The notes beneath the pieces were generated by a model. It searched no databases. It was not told the origin of the DNA and saw only the letters and a list, made by a program, of their open reading frames with translations. From assembly GCA_028551475.1 (NCBI GenBank), contig CM052357.1, forward strand, positions 12,199,931-12,263,930: a stretch of 64,000 nt of DNA, given 5' to 3'. The DNA is from Casuarina equisetifolia. Its lineage: Eukaryota; Streptophyta; Magnoliopsida; Fagales; Casuarinaceae. A program made the position numbers and the translations under genes. Of this stretch, positions 35,342 through 47,580 are shown piece by piece (the first letter of the stretch is position 1; the number at the start of each line of letters is the position of its first letter).

Positions 35342-36002
35342 TGTTAGCTTATTTTTGTAAGCTCATGTAATGTGGGCTTTATCAATAAGCATAAACAGTT
35401 CTCTTATAAAGGTGTATTAATGTAATTAATATTAGTTCAGTTAATTAGACAGATTTTATCTTTAATTGCGAGTATGGTGCTAGCCAGTGTGGGCCTTAGT
35501 GCACTTTATAGAACTGTGATGTGTCAGGACTATTTAGTAAGCACGTTTTATGATATATCAGCTAAGTCCCCCCTTTAGCTTAAATTATGTGCATTGGGCT
35601 CAGTATATGGAATCAATGTTTGTGGTAAGGGTATAACGGTCATTTTTATAGTGATCACAGTTCACGTACTGTTCACGTACTATATATGTACTGTTCATGG
35701 ATACTGTTCATAATATCCGTTTAAAAGAGAAACTCTATTCTCATTTATGCTATCCAAACAGAACCGAACACTTCCCCAACCACGTTTTGTTAATTTGATT
35801 CCGTTTTTGAGCTCCAGCTTCACATTGGCTAGCACGATTAAGAAATAGAGGATAAGATTTTAGCCAAGATCTTTCTATAAAGATGCAGTCACCTTTAGAT
35901 ACGTTTTTCTTATTTTTTTTATTTTATTTCATCTCATTATCAGCCTATAATTGATGTTAGATCTTGTTTTGAGTCTCATTTGAGACAAATTTCATTCCAA
36001 CA
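35342..36002 (+). repeat. Left LTR (661 bp)
   Basis: Full-length LTR, TG...CA. Its 3' part matches 37892-38505 closely ('cataaacagttctctta', 'gtatggtgctagccagtg', 'gaaccgaacacttccccgacc' with small changes). A cluster of actgttca-like motifs lies near 35650-35712. Confidence 0.88.
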
Positions 36003-36004
36003 AT

Positions 36005-36016
36005 TGGTATCAGAGC
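36005..36016 (+). promoter_or_regulatory. Primer-binding site (initiator tRNA-Met)
   Basis: tggtatcagagc, two bases after the left LTR, the standard plant retrotransposon minus-strand primer site. It fixes the element's orientation as plus. Confidence 0.9.
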
Positions 36017-36764
36017 TGTTAGCATTAATTTGGGTTGAAAAATGAGTTCTAAAAACAAGTTTTTCAAAATTTATTTAGATCAGAAATTTCAAATTCTGAT
36101 CTAGAACAAACTGGTGGTTATTTTTCAAAACAAACACCGAATATGTAATCCTCAGACTCTTAGGAGTTCGTTGATATATTTTTCAGCCACCTTTAGTGAC
36201 GTTTCCGACCGAAACAGTTCACGAGTATTGTTCATCAATACTATTCATTCTTGACCGAAGAGAGAAATCAAGATCTCTCTCTTGTTGGACGGATTTTTGT
36301 ATAATATCTGGTATCCATAGATTTGTTGTTGCTCGATCTACGTTTTGGTAACTTTTTTGTTACCGAAAACGACCAAGAAATGGTTCAAATAGGCAAAAAA
36401 CTTGCCGAACAAAAAAGGGTCTTTTATAACTCGTTTTAAAGAAGAAGATAATACTATTTAGTACTGTTTAATTACTGTATATAGTATTGTTTGAGGTACT
36501 GTTAAGTACTGTTTACATCATTGTTGACGGGTACTATGCGTTAGGTACTATTGACGGTACTGTTCACTGTTCACATGGTATTGTTTATAGGTACCGTTCA
36601 CGAGTACTGTTTGACCGTTGACCAAGTCAAATTTTATTTGAATTTTATTATTTTTTATGCAATAAATTTATATGTGTGATGTGCAATTTTGTTTTACACA
36701 TTTGATATGGTAATTTTGTATATGCATTATGATTTCGCATAATTATACCATATGGAGTTGCATA

Positions 36765-37880
36765 CTATTTGATGACGTACATATTTTGAATAAATAGTAT
36801 GTTATTTGTGCAACACTTGGTTGTTATTACTTTGTGTAATTCAATGACGAATGTCCCTCGTCGATTTGTGATTTGAATTACATATGTACCAACAGCAGGT
36901 TCCTGCACAACTGCATCTAACTGAATAGATAAATGATACCGTATAATCATATCAACATCATTACTATTCTCTATTACTAGAGAACTAGTACCACTTTCTG
37001 CAATATCAAGTTTCAGAAACTTAGCTGTTAAGGAATCAACAATTCTAGTACCTCCAATAGGGTTATAAAAATGATACCCTTTAGAATACTCTGGGTAAGA
37101 CACAAAATAACATCTAACTATTTTAGAATCCAACTTGCCTAAGGTTGGATTATATAATCGGACCTCTGCAGGACATCCCCAAACCTTTAGATGATTCAGG
37201 CTAGGTCTGCGTCATATAAATAATTCAAAAGGAGTTAATGGCACAACCTTAGTAGGAACACGATTGAAAATATACATAACAGTCTTCAAAACTTCTCCCC
37301 ATAGAAAAAATGGTAGATTAGTTTTACTTATCATACATCTAACCATTTCCATAAGGGTACGATTTTGCCTTTCAGCTACACCGTTCTGTTTAGGGCTTCC
37401 AGGCATAGTAAACTGTCCAATTATCCCAAAATTCTATAAATATTGAGCAAATGGACCCATAATCTGGCCTACATCACCATGTTTGCCATAATATTCACCA
37501 CCCCGATTAGATCTAACAATCTTTATGCTTTTCCCTGACTGTTTTTCAACCTCAGTTCTGAACACTTTGAATTTCTCAAGTGATTCAGATTTTTCCTTAA
37601 TCAAGTAAACATATCCATAACGAGAGAAATTATCAATAAATGTAATGAAGTATGCATTACCACACAAAGTTACTTGATAAGGACCACTGATATCAGTATG
37701 AATCACTTCTAACAATTCAGAATTATGAGCTGCCTTTTTCTTCTTTATTTTGGTTAGCTTACCTCTACAACAGTTTACATAAACCTCCAGATCATTATTA
37801 AGAGCAAGTAAAATATTGGATTTGATCAACCTATCCACTCTATCTCTAGAGATATGGCCAAGTCTCTTGTGCCACAATAT
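36765..37880 (-). pseudogene. Copia GAG-pre-integrase / integrase fragment in antisense
   Basis: Read on the minus strand from 37880 downward: ILWHKRLGHIS (pre-integrase), the integrase core with TDISGPY...FIDNFSRYGY and the conserved Asp residues, NRGGEYY, then [18 protein letters not shown] with the catalytic Glu, then the post-integrase stretch KIVRCYFVSYPEYSKGYHFYNP. Breaks occur near 37434 and 37210, so the reading is pseudogenic. Protease, reverse transcriptase and RNase H are absent. The fragment runs opposite to the LTRs and primer site. Confidence 0.9.
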
Positions 37881-37891
37881 GTAAGATAAAT

Positions 37892-38505
37892 TTTATCAAT
37901 GAGCATAAACAGTTCTCTTATGAAGGTGTATTAATGTAATTAATATTGGTTTAGTTAATTAGACAGATTTTGACTTTAATTGCGAGTATGGTGCTAGCCA
38001 GTGTGGGCCTTAGTGCACTTTATAGAACTGTGATGTGCCAGAACTATTTAGTAAGCATGTTTTATGATATATCGGCTAAGTCCCCCCTCTAGCTTAAATT
38101 ATGTGCATTGGGCTTAGTATATGGAATCAATGTTTGTGGTAGGGGTATAATGATCATTTTCATAATGATCACTGTTCACGTACTGTATATATACTGTTCA
38201 CGGATACTGTTCACAATATCCATTTAAAAGAGAAACTATATTCTCGTTTATGCTATCCGAACAGAACCGAACACTTCCCCGACCACGTTTTGTTAATCTG
38301 ATTCCGTTTCTGAGCTCTAGCTTCACATCGGCTAGCATGATTAAGAAATAGAAGGTAAGATCTTAGCTAAGATCCTTTTATAAAGATGTAGTCACCTTCA
38401 GGTACGTTTTTCTCGTTTTGTTTATTTTATTTCATCTCATTATCAACTTATAATTGATGTTAGATCCTATTTTGAGTCTCGTTTGAGACAAATTTCATTC
38501 CAGCA
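37892..38505 (+). repeat. Right LTR, 5'-truncated (about 614 bp)
   Basis: Matches the left LTR from its position 37 onward; the first 36 bases are missing exactly where the inverted integrase fragment begins. The end CCAGCA is followed by the target duplication atata. Confidence 0.85.
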
Positions 38506-38510
38506 ATATA

Positions 38511-41500
38511 AGCCGTGAGTTTTCCTTAACCCAGAAAGAGAGAGTGACACAAAATCAAGACTCAAGCAAAAGACTCAAAAAGGCCGTAAGGTGTCCTTCA
38601 CCAAAGAGGAGAGAGAGTGAGACTCAAGACTCAAAAGCAAGAAGCAAAAGATAAGAGGAAAAGTTGGCGTATTGGGTTTAAGAGAAAAGAAAATTTACGA
38701 TGCAAATTTTTGGTGCACATGTTCTGAAGCCTTCATATGGTGCGGTTATATTGAAACATCTTCAACAATTCAAAACAGCATGGCGTCTGTTTTATTTTTG
38801 TGTTAATTGTTGGTTAACCATCACATCCAATCCTCCCGATTAGAAGACATTTTCATCAAAAGTCTAGCGTGCTACTTTTCAACTCCTCTCGCACTATACT
38901 AGGCATTGTCATGCAGGAGCGGTGTGCTAAGCAATCAACTTTGACTAACTCTTCATCTTTCAGTTTGACCACCCTTTTCACCTTCCAAGGACCTTTCGGA
39001 TGACCAGCCTCCTCACCTTCCAACAAATTCATGAATGATCCGTAGGCTAAGCATAGGTCTCTTTGATCTCCTCAAGTGCCAACCGTTTCTCACGTTTTCG
39101 TGTAGCTTATTCTCAAGACTTAATTAGATTTTAATTTGTATCACCATCTGTGCTGCTTTTATTGCTTTTTTTTTTTAAATTACAGTGACACCTACTACAT
39201 GTTTATGTTTTGTAAGTCAACAAAATTGCATGATTTTTCAGCTTCTCTTTTTTAGTTTAGGGAACTTTTTTTTTTGTGGGTATTAAAGTTCACTTCTAGA
39301 TCCCATCCTTCAATTTTCAGGACAATCCAATTTTTTTTTGTTAAGATTATGTGCAAAAGGAGTACTATATGTGTAAGATACATCTTTTGTAGTATTTAGA
39401 AATAAAATATAAACTATCATTTTCAATAAAGATACTGAAAATTGAATACTATTTTTAAATATATTTACCTTTTCTTTTTAAATAAACACATAAACTTGAC
39501 ATCAAACTTAGGACCAAAAGGTCTCATATAGTACCTAATCTTTTTTTTTTTTTTTTTAAAGTACCTACTCTCTTGAACTAGATACTTGTTGATTCTTTTT
39601 TATACATGTACTCAAACTCACACACTTAGACATCTAATATGGGAGTAAGACGTTCCAAGCCCTATTATATTAGCTTACAAAAACAATAAGGACCAAATCT
39701 ATTGACTCATGACATCAATTAAAACTTTGTGCTAAATGTGGAAATCAATTGGACATTAAAAAAAACAAGTACAAAAATACTAGTTTCAACATATAAGCAA
39801 AAAGATAATTGAGTAAAACATATTATTTATATTGATTACAGCGTGTACTATGAGATGTTTGTGTTGAAGTTTAATGTATTGTTTATATTGGTCATGTAAA
39901 TTATCTTAAAAACTCAATACTTCATAATTCTTTTTTTAAAACCATAAATGGTGCATATTACATTATAAATGTATAAAAATTTATGGCAAAATTTATACTT
40001 GTTAGATAGTAATCAAACAAACTTATTGTATCTTTAATATTTTTTTATTGTATGTTTACATCCATTTGAGTCATCCATAAAGATAGTTTCTTTCAATATC
40101 TTTTCACTCCTATTCTTATACCAGGATTATAAGCGGAGTTACACATTCAATTTCTAACAGTAAGGGTTTGCGTCCCCCCGAACATGCAGTGTAGATCAAA
40201 ATTATTAAAGAATCGACACACATACTGGAGGGAAAAAATACACTGATGAGAGACAACATCAAAATTGTGAGGCCTATATCAGCGTCACATCTATGTTAAA
40301 CTGCTTTCTAAAGCCAGTGAATAAAATCAACAATTAGGATGTATGCTTCCCTCTTAGTTAAGCAAAGCTATGATTGTTAACAGGAAGAGGAAAAAAAAAA
40401 GTTACATTCCCATTCAATTACAAAACTGGAACTAATAAGTAACCACCATATTTACGTTTTTTTATTTCAATCGGAAAATCATAAAACCGATAACATAACC
40501 AACAAAACAATTTCAGAGTTCGATTTGGAAATCTGACAACATTTGGATGCTCGATAAATGGCAGACTTCAACTAATTAGCAACATATAGAAATGACTAAA
40601 TAAACTCAATACACATTATAACTTTCCGTGCTTAGTACAATACTTAACGTAAGCTAATCACTCTACATTTGAAAATCTGCTAAAGAATTTTAAGTTCAAA
40701 CATAAGTAAGTGAAGTGTTGCTGTGACTATTTCTATCGCTACTGTAGCTATAATCTTCTATGGTTGAACAATATCTCCAATTTACCAAATAAAAAATAGA
40801 AAAGGAAAGAGTAAAAGGCTTCACTGCAAACAGGAGAAAGATTTTACCTGTTTTTTTTTTTTTTTTAATCTTTTCACGGGATGAGCTCTTACTTCCCATA
40901 AACAATATCTTTATTTCTGCTAGAGTTTTTGGTGCACCCTTGGAACTAGCTGCAGGTACCCTTGCTTCCTTTAAGTTATATGTAGTTAGTTTCCACCAAA
41001 AATGAGGAAAAAGAATTAAGGTGTGGTTATTAGTTAGAATCATTGTATACCAGAACCATATCAGAAGAAGCTGAGCTATGCCAATTGACAGAACATCAGT
41101 GAATCATACAATAAAGCAAGCTCAACCATTCTGGAGGTTCAGCTTAACACCGCCTCAACATCATAATAACCCTTTCCTAATGAAGAAATCTCTCAAAATC
41201 TCAACCCCTGGGCTGAGTAATGTAAGCTCAAGGACTAATTCATCAGATGCAAGCAATGAAGCATACAACATCAAACACAAAATCCCACATACCGAATTTC
41301 CATCAGAGACCAAATACGGCAAACACCCATGAGCATTTCCACATCCACCCATGTTCAAAGAACAAAGTATTAGTTACCCATGATCCACCCCACAAATTCT
41401 TTCATCAATGTTCAGGTAAATAAAACACCCACTTGGTATGACAACCATTATGGTAATGTTCATCCAGTTCCTACTTAAAATCAAGTCCAAAATCAACAAG

Positions 41501-42179
41501 GAAACATCAAAATAGAGTGTACGTGTGTGAGTGACTGCGTCACCTGAATAGCAATGGTATCAGGGTCAAAACTTGTGACAAGCTTGGTGAATCCTTTCCA
41601 CTGAGAAACTAGTCGGCCTAGTCAAATTACAGAACTACAGGAAAGGTCCAATGACTCTCTCTCCCCCTCAATACTAACAAAACAATTTCAATAGACAAAG
41701 AAAAAGAAAAATCCGAAACTTCATCTCTTTGAATATTTGGAGCAAGTGTAACGCCTCAAAATGTTCCATGCCATTCTTTCATAATACTTCATTTCATCAT
41801 CACCGAAATTCTATAATTCTTTTTCCTTTATTGATGCATCATATCTAGAACTTTTAAGTGAAAACTAAGATGTGATAAATGTTATCTTTCATTTCATTTT
41901 CATGTTCAAAATCGTTGGGCCTTTGTATCGTTACCTCTCGCGTATCAAATTTGATACCTTTTACAATATTTGATTGCCTAGTTTATCTTATTTTCTCTGT
42001 TGGCACTTTCCGGCATCTATATAGTTTGAGTGAAACAGAGGAGGGTGGATTGGGATGAATACACTTACTGTTTTGTAAATAAAGCGAATAAATTTCCAAC
42101 TAATCTGGGCCAAAAATGCAATCGCATTTTGAATTTAGATCGCTAGAGAGCAAACGGTTGGTATTTTTTTTCCTTGGTG
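38511..42179. other. Intergenic DNA with repeat copy 2 and two exon-like minus-strand stretches
   Basis: 38925-39255 is the partner of the repeat at 26785-27150. Long poly-T runs occur near 39170, 39545 and 40853. On the minus strand, 41617-41544 reads RLVSQWKGFTKLVTSFDPD.. between an acceptor (gactag) and a donor (CAG|GTGACG). 40966-40868 reads EARVPAASSKGAPKTLAEIK... in a compatible phase. These look like remnants of one gene that I cannot identify. Confidence 0.4.
38925..39255 (+). repeat. Dispersed repeat, copy 2
   Basis: Same order of landmarks as at 26785-27150, including 'ctttgatctcctcaagtgcc' and 'atgtttatgttttgtaagtc'. Direct orientation, about 12 kb apart. Confidence 0.75.
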
Positions 42180-42562
42180 GTAATTTTATCTCATGGAGGG
42201 TAAGAAAATAACCAACAACATCACGATCCTTGACTGAATCTCAATATTGTGCTCAAGCCTCCGTTGCTCTAGAAGCAACATAGATATGTTCCTTGCTCCC
42301 TGGTTTTGACGTTCTTCCTCAATTCAATCCCACTATCTTGTTTTGTGATAACCTTTTAGCCTTAAGATTAATTACCAAGCCAATTTTACATGCAAGGATA
42401 AAACACGAGGAGGTGAATTACCATTTTGTTAGAAAAAAGATTGTCCTAAGAACCTTGATTACACGATACTTTCCAACATCCCAAAAAACTGCTGATATTT
42501 TCTCCACGCTCATATGCAAAAATTATTTTCTTTCCTTTAGACCCAAACTTGGGGCATGTTAA
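42180..42562 (+). pseudogene. Copia RNase H tail fragment
   Basis: Plus-strand reading starts near NFISWR, then gives NPTILFCDNLLALRLITKP, HARIKHEEVNYHFVR and TADIFSTL, the conserved end of Copia RNase H (..CDN.SA..L..NP..HARTKH.E.D.HFVR..). It is followed by cttggggca|tgttaaac, which looks like a polypurine tract and the first bases of a 3' LTR. Upstream domains are gone. Confidence 0.75.
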
Positions 42563-43023
42563 ACAATCGCCTCATAACAAGGAGTGAGACTCCACATATG
42601 TGGTGCAACATCCAAACAAACTCGAAAGGTTAGAGTCAAAGTATGATATTATGATATTTTCTTGCTTTTAAGTCACTTTAAATTGCCCAAAGGACTTCAT
42701 AAACAGATTCATTCAAACTTATCACAAAGTTGACTCACTTTTGCTGCTTTCTTTCCATTGTCTTTTGATTTCCCCTTTTTTATTTTTAATTTATTGCCTA
42801 ATATTATAAATAATTATATAGTTGTTCAAACTCATGCACCATATTCATAAGAATCATGCACAACGCGCTGATTTCACTTTTGAATTTAAGTAAGCATCTT
42901 ATTACAACTCACGTCATAGTAAAACTATTCTTTCATTGCAAAATAGTGAAAATCACATTGATAAAGCAACACACAATTTTAAAACGGCTCTATTACATTA
43001 TATAGTATTACACGTAGTTCTTT

Positions 43024-43103
43024 TACAATAATTATCTCGATTCTTTATTTTTAGCCAAACTTATACAATAATTATCTCGATTCTTTATGTTTAGCCAAAC
43101 TTA
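43024..43103 (+). repeat. Tandem duplication of a 40-bp unit
   Basis: tacaataattatctcgattc starts at 43024 and again at 43064; the two 40-base copies differ by about one base. It lies just outside the left LTR of the Copia composite. Confidence 0.9.
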
Positions 43104-43177
43104 GATATGTCCATATACATTTTAGACACTCAACAATGACGAATATATTTATAAACCCTGATATATGCTTAGCTAAC

Positions 43178-43589
43178 TATTAAAGGAATGATCTCACCGC
43201 ATCAATCAAGCAAGATTCTGGGACTATCCATCAACCACCAAATCAAAACCTTCCAAGGAAACTTCGATCACCAATTACTGGATCCACAAAGATGACAATC
43301 ATTCAAATTCAAATTCAAATCAAGTCAATGATTTTCAAGTTTAAAATTATCCTTATATTTCTGAAAATTCAAATGTCTTCCTAATTTGTATTAGTCTCGT
43401 ATCATTTATGTTTCTTATTTTTCCTTCCTAAGGTAGAGATATTATTCACCATATATATAGGGATTAGTCTTATACATATTGATTATTGAATTCCAAATAT
43501 CAGTTCTCACTTTGTGTCTACGGATTTAACTTTGGTTTAAGAATTACTCTACAAAATTTAATTATTTTGTAGAACTTATTCTTTTAACT
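43178..43589 (+). repeat. Left LTR of the Copia composite
   Basis: About 412 bp, matching 49714-50141. It begins tattaaagg where the right LTR has tgttaaagg, so the first TG has mutated to TA. It contains three attcaa units near 43303-43320. The primer-binding site tggtatcaaagc follows at once (43590-43601). Confidence 0.88.
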
Positions 43590-43601
43590 TGGTATCAAAG
43601 C
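43590..43601 (+). promoter_or_regulatory. Primer-binding site of the Copia composite
   Basis: tggtatcaaagc, a one-base variant of the common initiator tRNA-Met site. It directly follows the left LTR and fixes plus orientation for the outer copy. Confidence 0.85.
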
Positions 43602-43642
43602 CAACGGCATATGCCTCTTTTGGTTTTGATCCTCCACAAAAA

Positions 43643-44900
43643 ATGGCCAACCAACCAAACCATATTCATGCTGCCACACATGCTTTGCCTCTTCCTGCAC
43701 CCGGGAATCCCACTATGCCTGCTGTCGGGGTTTGACTCGAAGGCAATAACTACTTAGTTTGGAAGGCACGAATAAAGCCTTATCTATGTGCTTCCGGTCT
43801 CTTAAGCATCCTTGATAGTTCCTATCCTTGTCTGTCTAAATTTATCATGAACACCACTGAAGACGGCACTATTGTCTGTAACTCTAATCCTGTCTATCAA
43901 GATTGGGTTGTTAGAGACCAAACTGCTTGTGGCTGGATCCTTAATACTAGCAACGACAACATTGTTAGTGTTGTTGCCCAACACCCCACTTCTGCTGCAA
44001 TCTGGGCTACCCTTGCAAAAGAATTCCATACACACAGCACGGCTTGCGCTTCTGCACTCCGACTTCGTCTCCAAGCCATTAACAAAGGCCATCGTTATGT
44101 CTTTGATTTTATGCAGGAACTTGACTCCTTGGTTGACCAACTCTGACTCATTGATGAAACTGTCTCTGATAATGAGTATCTGACCCATGTTTTTTATGGA
44201 CTCGGAAACCCATTTGCTTCTCTCGCCACTGCCATCTCCGTTCATACCTATACTGCCACAATCACCCATGAAGATCTTCGTAGGTTGTTATTGAACTAAG
44301 AGGCCCAACTTGAGTTAGCCAAACAGACTCTGCGGCATTCACCATGAAAGTTGATTCTCAATCCTCCAACACCACTCTTGTCTTTGGATTTGCCTCAACT
44401 AGCGAACCTTCACGCTCTCAGAGCCACTGTGGACATACCCCACACTTGATGCCGGTAGCAAACTCCAACCATCGCTACCTTTTTGCTCCTGCAGATAACC
44501 TCGATCACCATTTACAAATCCAGTGCTAGATTTGCCGAAAAACCAGCCACCCTGCTCAGTGCCGATTTAGGTATGCCCCTTCAAACTCCTCTAACAATGG
44601 CCTATATACTCGGTTTAACTTAGGCCCCCCAAATCCTGAGGCAAATACCATTCTACATGGCCCACCCAGCCCGCCTAATGTGGTCCACAATGAACAAGAC
44701 TGGTTTCCTGACTCTGGGGCTACTACCCATATAACACCGAACCCTTATGATCTTGATAACATACTTAATTATCAAGGGGACCAAGAAGTTATAGTTGGAG
44801 ATGGAGTGGGCCTTCCAATAACTCATACAGGTAATATTTGTACACCCCACAATCTCAACTTATCAAATATTTTAGTTGTTCCTCTAATTAAAAAATGCTG
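43643..44900 (+). pseudogene. Copia gag and protease (outer copy), broken
   Basis: The start ATGGCCAACCAACC gives MANQPNHIH.., then LEGNNYLVWKARIKPYL and WATLAKEFHTHS (UBN2/gag), interrupted by in-frame stops (for example TGA near 43732, again after LVDQL, and TAA after LLLN). From 44680 it reads DWFPDSGATTHITPNP, the aspartic protease active site (DSGATTH), then ends abruptly at LVVPLIKK where the inverted block begins. Confidence 0.9.
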
Positions 44901-44902
44901 AT

Positions 44903-46180
44903 AAATTGTCACACCAAAGTGTTGATGATTTGGATAGTGTAACATGAAGATCGTTGAGGAGAGCCTCAATCCAAGTAAGCTCAGTTGTTGTATCTACTAG
45001 ACTTTTGAATTTAGCTTCAATACTTGATCAAGCAACAATCTTTTTCTTGCGGGATCTCCATGAAATAAGATTAGACTTGAGAAAAATACAATATCCCATA
45101 GTGGAGCGACGATCATCACGATCACCTGCCCAACCTACATCAGAATAGGCATTAAGAGAAAAAGTTAATGATTTAGTAAAATGAATGCCATAACATGGAG
45201 TGTTAGCAAGGAATCGCAAGATGCGTTTGACATAGGTCCAATGGACAGTTGTTGGGGCATGCATAAATTGGCATGCAATATTAACAGTGTATGATATGTC
45301 TGAACTAGTTAATGTGAGATATTGAAGAGATCCGACAATGCTACAATAATAAGTAGGGTCAGGATGAGGTTCACCATCCATAAGAGATGGTGGATGGGAT
45401 GCAGTAGTACATGGAGTAGCAACACCTCGTGCATATGACATATTTGCACGTTGGAGAATATCATGGGCGAACTTGGCTTGGTGTAAGAAAAGACGAATGG
45501 TGATAATATGAGCTTTAATGCCAAGAAAATAATGTAAATGACCAAGATCTTTAATATCAAATTCATTTTGTAATTGAGATAAAATGTGATGAAGAGGTGC
45601 ATTTTTACTTCCAATAAAAATGATATTATCAACATAAACTAAAATGAACACACTATAGGTAGGTTTATGTAATATAAATAAAGATGAATCGACCTTCGAG
45701 GGTGAAAACCCAATTTGTTGGAGAAAGGCACTAAGTCTGTGATTCCAAGCACGTGGTGCTTGTTTAAGGCCATATAGAAATTTTTTTAAACGATAAACAA
45801 AGTGGGGGTTAGAGGAGTCAATAAACCCAAGTGGTTGGACCATGTATACTTCTTCATCTAGATTACCATGAAGGAACATATTTTTCACATCAAGTTGTTT
45901 AATCATCCAACCGTGTGTGTAAGCAAGAGAGATGATAATACGAATGTAACAGGTTTTGCAACGGGACTAAAGGTGTTCGTATAATTAAGTCCAGGACGTT
46001 GGTGATATCCTTTGGCAACTAAACGTGCCTTGTAGTGTTCAAGTGAACCATCAGAGTGGAGTTTGACTTTGTATACCTATTTGCATTCAATAGGTTTGAT
46101 ATGATTTGGGGGAAGAACCAATTCCCATGTTTGATTTTTTAATAGAGACGTATATTCATCAACCATTGCTTTTCACCAAT
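44903..46180 (-). pseudogene. Copia reverse transcriptase and RNase H (inner copy)
   Basis: A 292-codon open stretch (45906-45028) reads KQLDVKNMFLHGNLDEEVYM, LYGLKQAPRAWN, FILVYVDNIIFIG, then the RT connection domain and the RNase H start SLNAYSDVGWAGDRDD. The catalytic YVDD box is YVDN, so the second aspartate is lost and the enzyme would be inactive. Toward the integrase, 46180-45907 is also RT-like but frameshifted. RNase H continues to LWCDNLSA near 44903 with one stop. Confidence 0.9.
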
Positions 46181-47580
46181 TGGAATTTTTTAAAGCTTTA
46201 GTAAAATTATGTGGTTCATTGTAAGGATGTACAGAAGCAGTTAATGCATATGTTTGTTGGTGTGTGAAAGTACGACATAGGATTGTACCTCCTTGTAGGA
46301 GTGTAACCATAGAATGAGTAGGTTGTATTGTTGACATGGTAGGAGGGTCCACGGTTACACCCTAAGATTAGGTGGTTGTAGTTGTTGTAGTAGAGGAAGT
46401 ATTCAAATGCTCTTATATATTTGAATGATTGCAAAACATCGGGAGAGAAAGGAATAAGGGTGGAGTAGATGATGGAGTAATTGGAGATGAATGTTGAATA
46501 ATGTATTGTTGATGAAATGGAAATTGACTTTTATCAAAGGATGCATTTGAGACAATATATAATTTGTTTGTTGATGGACAAAGACATCAGTAACCTTTGT
46601 AACCCGTGGGACATCCAAGAAAAACACATGGAGTAGACCATTTTTCAAATTTATGTTTGGAATAGGGACATAGGTAAGGATAGACTAGGCATCCAAATAT
46701 TCTTAGATGGGAGATAGATGGAGTTTTATGATAAAGTTGTTCCCATGGTGATTTGTTTTGTATAATTGTGCTTGGTAAGCAATTAATGATGTGAACGGTG
46801 GTTTCAAACGCATAGTCCTAATATTTGAGTGGAACATGAGCATGATGAATCATAGAAAGCCCAGATTCGGTAATATAGTGATGTTTCCTTTCCACAGACC
46901 CATTTTGATAAAGAGAGTATGGCGTAGAGATTCTGTGGAATATTCCTTTGTGGACTAGAATTTTTTTGAATTGATGAGAAAGGAATTCTTTTGCCCCGTC
47001 ACTTTGAATACTTTTAATGATAGTTTGTAATTGATTTTCAATAAATGTGGAGAATATGGTAAAGATATGTAAAAAATCATCACGTGATTTCATGGAATAT
47101 AACCGTGTAAATTTTGAATAATCATCGATGAAGGAAATATAATATTTATTACCATTAGATGATGTAATTGGGGTGGGGCCCTAAATATCAAAGTGTACGA
47201 GATCTAGAGGGGCATTAGCCATATTGTGTGTTGAAGTGTGAGCCTGAAGATGGCTTTTAGAAACACGACAAGAATCACAAGAAGAAGGAATTTTGCCACA
47301 AAAGGAAATATTGTTTATTCTTAGCAAATTTATTACATTCTCAAAATAGGTATGACCTAAACGATAATGCCATTATGATACATCATTTCCTATTGCAAGA
47401 TAGGTCATAGGTTTGTGCTGAGGAGACTTCAACTTAAGGCGATATAGGCCTCGATCAATTGGTCCGTGGAGTAGAATTTTGCTCGTTCTCAAACTCTGTA
47501 CCACATAAAAATTGAGATAAAATAAAAACACATAGTTATTATCCATTGTAAATTGTGAAACAGAAAGTAACTTCTTTTAA
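46181..47580 (-). pseudogene. Copia integrase region (inner copy), frameshifted
   Basis: 47093-46818 is open and reads MKSRDDFLHIFTIFSTFIEN.., IQSDGAKEF (catalytic Asp), STPYSLYQNGSVERKHH (catalytic Glu in VERKHH). Upstream, 47380-47100 gives a pre-integrase H.RLGH.. reading and FIDDYSKFTRLY with a stop in .GPTPITS. Downstream toward the RT it is scattered over several frames. Confidence 0.82.

Larger units (their letters stand above)
35342..38505 (+). mobile_element. Copia-type LTR element with internally inverted pol fragment
   Basis: Two direct LTRs enclose 1.9 kb. A 5-bp target duplication, atata, flanks the element exactly (35337-35341 and 38506-38510). The left LTR begins TGTTAG and ends CCAACA; two bases later comes tggtatcagagc, the usual primer-binding site for initiator tRNA-Met. 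The element therefore reads on the plus strand. Its only coding matter (integrase domain) is on the minus strand. It cannot be autonomous. The LTRs differ at many positions, so the insertion is not recent. Confidence 0.85.
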
